DNA of 64,000 bases from Alphaproteobacteria bacterium (GTDB lineage: Bacteria; Pseudomonadota; Alphaproteobacteria; Micavibrionales; Micavibrionaceae), in the NCBI GenBank assembly GCA_017999645.1, contig JAGNLJ010000008.1, forward strand, positions 1 to 64,000. Reading direction: 5' to 3'. Below the pieces are notes generated by a model. That model saw only the letters and a program-made list of their open reading frames with translations, searched no databases and was not told the DNA's origin. The position numbers and the translations under genes were made by a program. Below are positions 42,558-50,249 of the stretch, piece after piece (the first letter of the stretch is position 1; each line of letters begins with the position of its first letter).

Positions 42558-45500
42558 TTAAAATTGTTCCATAGGCTCAATGTCTGATTTTCTTCTTTTC
42601 TTATGCTGATAGTGGTGCTCGGCAAGCATTTCATCTTCAACCACAGCCCTGTCTTTGCCAGAGAAGACTTTGTAAAGAGCGGGAAGAACCAACAGCGTGA
42701 GAATTGTTGCGGAAATTAAGCCGCCAATGACAACCATAGCCAAAGGCTTTTGCACTTCTGCGCCCGTGCCGTGAGCCAAAGCCATTGGCACAAAGCCCAG
42801 AGAAGCCACCAAGGCCGTCATCAGAACAGGGCGCAAGCGGGTTAAGGCTCCCTGAACGATTGCTTCCCGGCGCTCCACGCCTTCTTCAACCAACTGGTTG
42901 ATGTATGTCACCATCACAAGCCCATTCAGCACAGCAATACCGGACAGAGCGATAAAGCCTACCGCCGCCGGAATAGAGAAAGGCATCCCTGCAAGGAACA
43001 ATGTGAAGATACCGCCTGAAATTGCCAACGGAACACCGCTGAAGACAAGCAAGGCCTGCTTCGCTGATCCAAGGGCTGTAAAGAGCATCATAAAGATGAC
43101 AAAGAAACAGGCAGGAACCACAATCATCAGTCTGTCACGCGCAGCCATCAGGTTTTCAAATTGCCCGCCCCAATCAAGCCAGTATCCGGCTGGAACTTGC
43201 ACGTTCTTATCGATGGCTTGCTGTGCTTCAGCAACGAAGGAGCCAATATCCCGGCCTCTGACGTTCGCCTGCACGACAACGCGGCGCTTGCCGTTCTCCC
43301 GGCTGATCTGGTTCGGGCCTTCGGACAATCGAAACGTGGCTATTTGCTTTAAAGGTACAAATGCGCCGCCTTCCTCGCCATCTTCATGTGGAACTGCCAC
43401 AGGCAGATTTTCGAGGGCTGATATGTCCTGTCTCACAGCTTCGGGCAAACGCACAACAATAGGAAAACGCCTGTCGCCTTCAAAGATCAGTCCAGCTTCG
43501 CGTCCACCAATAGCCGCTGAAATCAAATCCAGAACATCACCGATATTCAGGCCATAACGGGCAATCGTATTTTTGTTGATGTCGATTTCAAGCATCGGTA
43601 GGCCAGTGCTTTGCTCAACCTTTACATCGGCAGCACCGGGCACACTTCTTAGTGCTCCTGCAATGCTATTGGCAGTTTTTCCAATCGTTGCAAAATCATC
43701 ACCATAAACTTTTACGGCAACATCGCTACGCACACCTGCAATCAGTTCATTGAAGCGCATTTGAATGGGCTGGGTATATTCATAGTTATTGCCTGGAACG
43801 CGGCCTACAGCTTCAGCAATCTTTTCAATCAATTCTGATTTTTCTAAACTTTGATCCGGCCATTCACTAGGATCTTTCAAAATAATGAATGTATCGGAAA
43901 CGTTTGGAGGCATGGGATCGCCTGCCATTTCAGCAGTACCCGTCTTGGCAAAAACAAAAGCCACTTCCGGCAATGAACTAATAGCCTTTTCGACCTGCAA
44001 CTGCATGGCAGTTGATTCCGACAGCGAAGTTGAAGGAATTCTCATGGCGTGCATGGCAATGTTTTTCTCATCCAGCGTTGGAATGAACTCCTGACCAAGC
44101 CGCAAGAAAATAAAGAGTGAAAAGGCAAAGAACAGAACTGCACCCAAGATCATCTTCTTAGGATGATCGAGTGAGAAATTCAGAAGCGGCTCATAACCTG
44201 CTTTGGATTTTCTGATAATCCAGTTGTCTTTTTCCTCAATCTTACCGCTTAACCACATAGCAATCATGGCAGGAACAAAAGTGATGGAGAGGATAAAAGC
44301 GAACGTCAGTGCAATAATAACGGTCATCGCCATTGGCGTGAACATCTTACCTTCAACACCCGTGAAGGACAGAAGTGCCATGAAAACGATAATGATAATG
44401 ATACGGCCAAAAACCATAGGCTTGACCATCTGCGCACTGGCTTCCATCACTTCATCAAGTCGCTCTTCATGCGTGAGTAGGCGGCCTTCCTTATGCTGCT
44501 TCTCGGACAAACGCCGCAGACAGTTTTCGATGATGATAACGCCGCCATCGACAAGAAGGCCGAAGTCGAGCGCGCCGAGGCTCATAAGATTGGCGCTGAT
44601 CCCCATTTTCACCATGCCAATTCCCGTCATGAGCATTGTGAAAGGAATAATAAGAGCGGTGATGATTGCAGCCCTGAAATTGCCCAGTAGGAGAAACAAA
44701 ACGGCAATAACGAGCAACGCGCCTTCACCAAGGTTTTTGCTGACAGTTTTGATTGTCGCTTCAACGAGATTGGTACGATCCAGAACGGTTTTAGCTCTTA
44801 CGCCTTGAGGCAATGATTTTTGTATTTCGGTTAATTTTTCATCGACTGCCTTAGCCACAACACGGCTATTCTCACCTCGCAACATCATGGCCGTGGCAAC
44901 CACGACTTCGTGACCATTTTCACTGGCGCTGCCTGTACGAAGTTCTTTGCCTAAGCCAACTGTTGCAACATCCTTCATGTAGATGGGAACGCCGCTGCGG
45001 GTTGAAAGGACGACATTGCCAATTTCTTCGCTTGTGGTCAGACGTCCATCAGCCCGAACAACATAAGCTTCGCCCTTTTGTTCCAGATAGCCTGCGCCCG
45101 TACTTGCGTTGTTATGCTCAAGGGCATCAATCACATCGTTAAAGGTCAATCCTAACGAAGCCAATTTTTGAGGATCAGGTTGGACATGATATTGCTGTGC
45201 ATAGCCGCCGATGGAATCAACTGCTGCAACACCTTTAACCGTTTTAATCTGTGGGCCGATAATCCAGTCCTGCACAGTGCGTAGATACATCGCTTTTTCA
45301 AATTCCGATGTAAGCGTCAAACCTTCCGGAGTTGTATAGGGCTGGTCAGGCTTTTCGTATTCGACTGTCCACATATAGATTTCGCCAAGGCCAGTTGAAA
45401 TAGCACCCATGACGACTTCTGCACCTTCAGGCAGGCTTTCTTTAGCAGTCGCAAGTCGTTCATTGACCTGCGCACGGGCAAAGTAAATATCCACGCTGTC

Positions 45501-45794
45501 TTCAAAGATAACTGTGACCTGCGCAAAACCGTTGCGGGACATGGAGCGGGTTTCAATCAAACCGGGAATACCTGCCATTGCTGTTTCAATCGAGTACGTG
45601 ACCTGTTTCTCGACCTCGAAGGGCGAAAGCGCAGGAACCTCGACGTTAATCTGCACCTGATTGTTTGTAATGTCCGGCACCGCATCAATCGGCAGTTGGC
45701 CCAATGCATAAACACCATAAGCCGCCACCGTTATCGTCAGCATGAGAATCAGAAGACGATGGGCAATGGAAAAACGTAAGATTTTCTCGATCAT
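42558..45794 (-). CDS. czcA: Heavy-metal RND exporter, CzcA/CusA family
   Basis: The inner-membrane pump of a tripartite efflux system, 1078 residues, the usual length. It has the heavy-metal efflux signature in helix 4 (DFGLLVDGGVIIIENCLRR with the proton-relay Asp and Glu residues), two large periplasmic loops, and twelve transmembrane helices. CzcA types with these acidic residues usually carry Co, Zn or Cd rather than Cu or Ag. It follows the adaptor gene by 19 bases, with no strong ribosome site. Confidence 0.93.
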   Translation of the reverse strand: MIEKILRFSIAHRLLILMLTITVAAYGVYALGQLPIDAVPDITNNQVQINVEVPALSPFEVEKQVTYSIETAMAGIPGLIETRSMSRNGFAQVTVIFEDSVDIYFARAQVNERLATAKESLPEGAEVVMGAISTGLGEIYMWTVEYEKPDQPYTTPEGLTLTSEFEKAMYLRTVQDWIIGPQIKTVKGVAAVDSIGGYAQQYHVQPDPQKLASLGLTFNDVIDALEHNNASTGAGYLEQKGEAYVVRADGRLTTSEEIGNVVLSTRSGVPIYMKDVATVGLGKELRTGSASENGHEVVVATAMMLRGENSRVVAKAVDEKLTEIQKSLPQGVRAKTVLDRTNLVEATIKTVSKNLGEGALLVIAVLFLLLGNFRAAIITALIIPFTMLMTGIGMVKMGISANLMSLGALDFGLLVDGGVIIIENCLRRLSEKQHKEGRLLTHEERLDEVMEASAQMVKPMVFGRIIIIIVFMALLSFTGVEGKMFTPMAMTVIIALTFAFILSITFVPAMIAMWLSGKIEEKDNWIIRKSKAGYEPLLNFSLDHPKKMILGAVLFFAFSLFIFLRLGQEFIPTLDEKNIAMHAMRIPSTSLSESTAMQLQVEKAISSLPEVAFVFAKTGTAEMAGDPMPPNVSDTFIILKDPSEWPDQSLEKSELIEKIAEAVGRVPGNNYEYTQPIQMRFNELIAGVRSDVAVKVYGDDFATIGKTANSIAGALRSVPGAADVKVEQSTGLPMLEIDINKNTIARYGLNIGDVLDLISAAIGGREAGLIFEGDRRFPIVVRLPEAVRQDISALENLPVAVPHEDGEEGGAFVPLKQIATFRLSEGPNQISRENGKRRVVVQANVRGRDIGSFVAEAQQAIDKNVQVPAGYWLDWGGQFENLMAARDRLMIVVPACFFVIFMMLFTALGSAKQALLVFSGVPLAISGGIFTLFLAGMPFSIPAAVGFIALSGIAVLNGLVMVTYINQLVEEGVERREAIVQGALTRLRPVLMTALVASLGFVPMALAHGTGAEVQKPLAMVVIGGLISATILTLLVLPALYKVFSGKDRAVVEDEMLAEHHYQHKKRRKSDIEPMEQF

Positions 45795-45813
45795 GATTTA
45801 ATTTTCCAATTCT

Positions 45814-47112
45814 TTAATGGCTGTGTTCAGCTTCGGCTTTTCCAAATTCGGCTTTGAGAGTGAATGTGCCGCTAACAGCGACCGATTCCCCGGAAGTCAG
45901 GCCGGATACAATTTCAACATGGCGGCTGTCTTCACGGCCTAAGCTGACGGTTCTTTTTTCAAAGCCCTTATCACCTAGGACAAAAGCTACATTCTGCCCC
46001 TCAATACTTTGGATGGCTTCTTTAGGAAGCAGGATATTTGCCTCCTGCGCTGCTGTAGCGATTGCGGCATTGGCAAACTCACCAGGCCTCCATGTGCCAT
46101 CTGCATTATCAAGTTGGATAATGGCCTTGGCGGAGCGGGTTTCAGGATCAATGGCAGGGCTGATAAAGATCAATTTGCCTTCTGCTTTGCCGCCACTCCC
46201 CACAATGTTAGCCATCTGGCCTTCCTTAACGAAAGGGAGATCACCGGGAGCAATCGCCGTTTCAACCCAGACCACGCTTAAATCCGCAACGGTAAAAGCT
46301 GTATGCGTTGTATCGACATACTCACCCAAAGTCAGTTCACGCGCTATGATGCGGCCAGCCAATGGAGATTTCAGTTTGTGAAAACGGGCATTGCCATTCC
46401 CGCTTACATCACCCTCATGTCCCAATGCCTGAAGTTTTTGTTTTGCAAGATCGAGGCGAATGTTCGCTTCCTGATGCGCATTCTTGGCATTTAGGTAGTC
46501 CTGCTCAGCAGTGATTTTCTTGTCCCACAAAGATTTTTCACGATTGAATGTGGTACCTGCCAGTTCTTCAGCACGCCTTGCAGCCAAGAAATCTGCTACT
46601 GCCTCAGCCATCTCGCGGCTTTCGATCATAGCAAGGACTTCGCCTCTTTCTACTGTGTCTCCTAAGTTTTTAAGCGCTTCGGTCACAACACCTTCGACCT
46701 TTGGAACAATCTGCGCCATACGATCCGCCGCCGCGACAATCTTGCCCGGAACATTGACTTCACGCGCCAGCTCGCCGGGGCCGACTTCCGAGATTTTAAT
46801 TCCAGCAGCAGTCAGTTGGGCATCGTCTAATTTTACAATGCCTTCTTCGCCATGCCCTTCTTCACCATGTTCGCCGCCTTCTTCGTGGCCTGCTTCCTCA
46901 TGGCTTTCTTCGCCACCTTCCTCATGCCCATGACCGTGCTGCTCTTCTTTTCCTTTGTCATGCTTTGCCTCACCCTCTTCATGACCATGTTCATCACCAT
47001 GCTCTTCGGCGGCATGGCTTGGCGGCACAAATTCCTTGTAAGCAAAGGCACCGATCAATGCGCCTACAGCAACAGAAGTAATTAAAAAGGTTTTTAGTTT
47101 TGTCTTTCTCAT
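45814..47112 (-). CDS. czcB: RND periplasmic adaptor, CzcB family
   Basis: Membrane-fusion protein linking CzcA to the outer-membrane channel, 432 residues. It has an N-terminal anchor (TFLITSVAVGALIGAFAYK), then a His/Glu-rich stretch of about 55 residues (many EHGH and HEEG units) that could bind metal in the periplasm, followed by barrel-sandwich and beta-barrel domains. The start overlaps the czcC stop as ATGA. Confidence 0.92.
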   Translation of the reverse strand: MRKTKLKTFLITSVAVGALIGAFAYKEFVPPSHAAEEHGDEHGHEEGEAKHDKGKEEQHGHGHEEGGEESHEEAGHEEGGEHGEEGHGEEGIVKLDDAQLTAAGIKISEVGPGELAREVNVPGKIVAAADRMAQIVPKVEGVVTEALKNLGDTVERGEVLAMIESREMAEAVADFLAARRAEELAGTTFNREKSLWDKKITAEQDYLNAKNAHQEANIRLDLAKQKLQALGHEGDVSGNGNARFHKLKSPLAGRIIARELTLGEYVDTTHTAFTVADLSVVWVETAIAPGDLPFVKEGQMANIVGSGGKAEGKLIFISPAIDPETRSAKAIIQLDNADGTWRPGEFANAAIATAAQEANILLPKEAIQSIEGQNVAFVLGDKGFEKRTVSLGREDSRHVEIVSGLTSGESVAVSGTFTLKAEFGKAEAEHSH

Positions 47113-48386
47113 TGGCTTATTTCCTTATTAGAAATTTGAGTGTTTGCATGAAGGGCACTAAAGCGCTCAAGAACAGCACGTTGCTGGTGGTAATCGAGAA
47201 CAGCTTCATTAAATTGCCTGCGGGCATCGAACAGGGTTCTTTGTGCATCCAGAACTTCCAGATAACCGAATTTACCTGCGTCATAGCCGCCGCGTGCGAA
47301 TTGGAATGCTTCTTCTGCGCCCGGTAAAACAGACGCTTGTAACGCGCTTGCCTCACGGTAGGCACTTGTGAAGTTGCCATAGGTTTCAATTAATGCCGTT
47401 TGAAGCGTTAACTGGCCGCTACGTTGGTCAAGCTTGGCTGCATTCAATTCATGCCCTGCACGCTCGATGCCCGCACGGTTGATATTGAAAACAGGAATTG
47501 GAAGCGAAACGCCTGCTACAAAAGCTTGGGTATCATTTTCGCGGAATTGCTTCACTCCCAGGCTTACGGTCGGATCAGGTAAAACATTCGCTTTTTCCAG
47601 AGACAAAGCCGCCTGTGCCTGCGTAACGCCAGCTTCCAGAGTTTGAGCATCTGGAGTCTGCGCAACATGCGCTTGATAGATTTCCAAAGGTTCCGGTTCT
47701 GTTACAGCGGGAAGGCTCCCCGGTTGCACAGCGAAATCTGTTGTATCGCTTCCCATTAAAGCAGCTAAAGTTTGCTTCTTTGCGATTGCCATTCTTCGGG
47801 CGCGATCAAGCGCAATCTCACTGGATGATAATTCAATTTGAGCTTTATTCTGCTGAATGGGTGGCTCTTTACCAGCTTCCACTTTGGCAGCGACGCTATC
47901 GCGCACCTCAGCAGCAAGGCCGCGCTCTTCTTCAAGAATGAATAATTCCTGCTGTGCAGCCACAAGCTCTGCATAAGCGATTGTCACATCACGAATTAAA
48001 TCAAGCTGTGCGGCATCCCGTTCAAAATAGGAACGCGCTCTTTCGCTCTCAGCAATATTAACCCGGCTGCCGCGTTTTCCCGGAAACTCGACAAGCTGTT
48101 CAACGCCATAAGTAATCTCGGCAGAGTCCAAGCCTTCAAGTTCATCATCGCCATAAATGTTTTCTGCCTCAATGGACAATTCTGGATTGGGCAACGCGCC
48201 TGCCTGTGATCTGTTAGCAGAAGCTGCATCAGCGCGGCTTCCTGATGCAGCAAGAACAGGGGATTTTTCTAAGGCCCATGCAATGGCCTGATCCAAAGCA
48301 AGCGCGGATGGTATTGGTTTTTCTTGAGCAGAAGCCGGGAGCGACAAGGCAATAAAGCCCGCAGCCAGCATAATCAATCGAGTCAT
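47109..48386 (-). CDS. czcC: Outer-membrane channel, CzcC/TolC family
   Basis: Outer-membrane factor of the tripartite pump, 425 residues, with a signal peptide (MLAAGFIALSLPASAQ) and two copies of the outer-membrane efflux repeat typical of TolC-like proteins: the first around 30-215, the second around 240-415, rich in Ala, Gln and Glu helices. It is the first structural gene of czcCBA and follows the Cys-rich gene by 99 bases. Confidence 0.9.
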   Translation of the reverse strand: MTRLIMLAAGFIALSLPASAQEKPIPSALALDQAIAWALEKSPVLAASGSRADAASANRSQAGALPNPELSIEAENIYGDDELEGLDSAEITYGVEQLVEFPGKRGSRVNIAESERARSYFERDAAQLDLIRDVTIAYAELVAAQQELFILEEERGLAAEVRDSVAAKVEAGKEPPIQQNKAQIELSSSEIALDRARRMAIAKKQTLAALMGSDTTDFAVQPGSLPAVTEPEPLEIYQAHVAQTPDAQTLEAGVTQAQAALSLEKANVLPDPTVSLGVKQFRENDTQAFVAGVSLPIPVFNINRAGIERAGHELNAAKLDQRSGQLTLQTALIETYGNFTSAYREASALQASVLPGAEEAFQFARGGYDAGKFGYLEVLDAQRTLFDARRQFNEAVLDYHQQRAVLERFSALHANTQISNKEISQ

Positions 48387-48485
48387 TCTGTAAGTTCCTT
48401 GTGATAACTGAAACGCCGTAATACGCGCCGCCTGACAAGGGCAGCATTACGGGATAAAACCTTGCGGCTTTAATTCCCGTTCAGG

Positions 48486-48824
48486 TCAGACAAGGATTCG
48501 AGGGGGACGTAATAAAGAGAAAAGGAAAGCATCGGCCAGCTTTTGTTCATAAAGTGGCGACAGCGTTGCAGAAGCACTTACAAGATTTACAGACGCAGAA
48601 GATAGAAATCCCACATGTCCAGCACAGCAATTATGGCAGCTTAAATCACAGCTTTTCGCAGGAGCATCATCCTGATCTTGTGTGCTATCAGCATTTTTGC
48701 CTTGGCAATCATCACAGAGAGTAATACCAGCTTTACCATCGGAAACTGGTTCAAATGCGTGCGCGGCGGTCATAAAACCGCTCAGAATTATTGAAAACAT
48801 GAAGAAGGAAATAATCAGACGCAT
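48486..48824 (-). CDS. CzcI-like Cys-rich periplasmic protein
   Basis: A 112-residue protein with a signal peptide ending near TAAHAF and a Cys-rich centre: CDDCQGK near residue 37, then SCDLSCHNCCAGH. It resembles CzcI-type proteins, small metal-responsive proteins found before czcCBA whose role is unclear. I use ATG 48824; an upstream in-frame start at 48869 would add a poor leader. It begins the minus-strand metal block. Confidence 0.65.
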   Translation of the reverse strand: MRLIISFFMFSIILSGFMTAAHAFEPVSDGKAGITLCDDCQGKNADSTQDQDDAPAKSCDLSCHNCCAGHVGFLSSASVNLVSASATLSPLYEQKLADAFLFSLLRPPRILV

Positions 48825-49218
48825 GGGTATATATATAGCACGGATATAAAAATCTACAATTAGTTTCATAATTAAGATTTCTGAATAGATGTGGCTAATA
48901 CTGGTAGAAGATTGAATATGAAACTTGTTAGATGGGAAGCTGAATGTTTAAAAATCACTCAATAGGAAAATACATTGCAAATTGCTGACAGGCTAAAAGT
49001 AACATACTTAGTACCCCCTGTTTTCCCCCTACCCCCCTGCTTACCCTTTTGCCCTATAATTCTCACCGGAATATTGGCTTCGATTTCCTCACAAAAGGAT
49101 TCCGTTTTGTTACACCGAGTGTTACACTTTTAGAGGTTGGTTGTGCTTTATGTGCAATCAGGAAATGCTGAAACCTAAGCAATCAGAGCTTTTTTGAGAA
49201 GCGGCGATTGCGCGGAGC
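48825..49218. other. Gene-free right end of element 2
   Basis: About 390 bases without a credible gene. It contains C-rich runs (CCCCCTG near 49014 and CCCCCCTGC near 49034), the arm-type repeat at 49107-49127 and the approach to attR. The promoter of the czcI-like gene should lie at its left end. Confidence 0.6.
49107..49127. repeat. Arm-type repeat, right end of element 2
   Basis: Matches 32535-32555 at 18 of 21 positions, with two GTTACA units 11 bases apart. It lies about 90 bases before the final att core, mirroring the left end. Confidence 0.6.
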
Positions 49219-49287
49219 CGAATCCCTTCACTCGCTCCAAACTTCGCCGCCTATGGCTCTGAAGTTCAAGCCCAGCTTAATTTCCTG
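49219..49287 (+). other. attR and shared right flank
   Basis: 49219-49239 repeats the 21-base tRNA-Gly 3' end exactly. The following 48 bases resemble 32459-32505. Beyond that, 49315-49335 is a degraded relative of the arm repeat at the distance seen in element 2 (about 75 bases), suggesting the remains of a third element. Confidence 0.75.
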
Positions 49288-49375
49288 ACATTTTGACGCG
49301 CATGGTTTTTTACAACTGTTACAGCGTTTGTAAGCGAGTAACGAGATTTCTGGTGAAACCGTAATAAGTTGTAGT

Positions 49376-50188
49376 TCAGTTTTTTTCCTTGTTCAGAGAT
49401 GTCAAAAGTTTTTCTCTAATCTCATTACGTTTCTTGTGCCATTCTTCATCGGAAACAAAGAACACTTCCACATCACTGTCGGGGGTTATTGTAACTTGCT
49501 TAGAGCCGGGAACATGGCCATACAAGTTGCCTTCCTTAGCAATAGATTCTTCGGTTGTCGTATTTTTGCTCTGTAAAGCTCTTGCCGTAAATCCTATCCC
49601 CTCTTTACAAATATCAGGGCGCTTGTCTCGGCCTTTATTATTCTCTTCTAGGAAAAGGGCTATATCCATCGCTTTTTCTTTGGTTTCTATAGGGAGCCCT
49701 TTTATTTCTTGGTTCACAGGCTCTAAAAAATTTGACATGGTTGTTAATCTGCTTATTCCAATACCTTTATCATCACAACGAGCTGCGTCAGTAAAAAGAA
49801 GTAATGCCGCATAGTATTTCATGATTGCAGCAGTCTGTTTGGCGACAGGGTTTTGCCCTAAATATTGAGAGCGATGAATCTGGAATGCATACATTACCGG
49901 ATAAATGTAATCTGTTTCCCCACTTTTGATTGTGTCTCTTAGCCATTCAAGAGAAGCGCCCGCTTTAGAAGAATTATTTATCTCCAAAATATCTTTGAAT
50001 ATTTCACCATCTTTTTTTGACCTCTTTTGATTCCACATTTCAACATCTGAGAAATCTAGGGCCTCTTTTTTCAAAGAACCGTGCGAAATCATGTCCATGT
50101 AGTTTCCCGCTTGAGATTTGGGAAGGCATGCAGTTAAAGCCAGAGCAGAAGTCAAAAAGAATAATAGGATATTTTTATATGCTTTCAT
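49376..50188 (-). CDS. Lipoprotein of unknown function
   Basis: A 270-residue protein with a lipoprotein signal peptide (MKAYKNILLFFLTSALALTAC). GGAGG lies seven bases before ATG 50188; an earlier in-frame Met at 50206 is not preferred. The mature part is helical and polar; no family recognised. The codons are A/T-rich, more like the elements than like the PBP1A gene beside it, so it may belong to an older insertion to the right of attR rather than to the core chromosome. Confidence 0.7.
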   Translation of the reverse strand: MKAYKNILLFFLTSALALTACLPKSQAGNYMDMISHGSLKKEALDFSDVEMWNQKRSKKDGEIFKDILEINNSSKAGASLEWLRDTIKSGETDYIYPVMYAFQIHRSQYLGQNPVAKQTAAIMKYYAALLLFTDAARCDDKGIGISRLTTMSNFLEPVNQEIKGLPIETKEKAMDIALFLEENNKGRDKRPDICKEGIGFTARALQSKNTTTEESIAKEGNLYGHVPGSKQVTITPDSDVEVFFVSDEEWHKKRNEIREKLLTSLNKEKN

Positions 50189-50249
50189 TATTAATCCTCC
50201 ATCCATTGATCTTCAATGCTCGATTTCTGATTTCAGCAACAGCCCAATC

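Larger units (their letters stand above)
32459..49239 (+). mobile_element. Integrated element 2 (about 16.8 kb)
   Basis: It runs from the internal att copy to the exact copy at 49219-49239. It carries a second, unrelated integrase, a compact polymerase-like gene with a hairpin-rich region, and metal resistance genes (arsenic operon and Czc/CDF block). A near-identical repeat lies 75-100 bases inside each end (32535-32555, 49107-49127). No conjugation or phage structural genes are seen. Confidence 0.85.
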
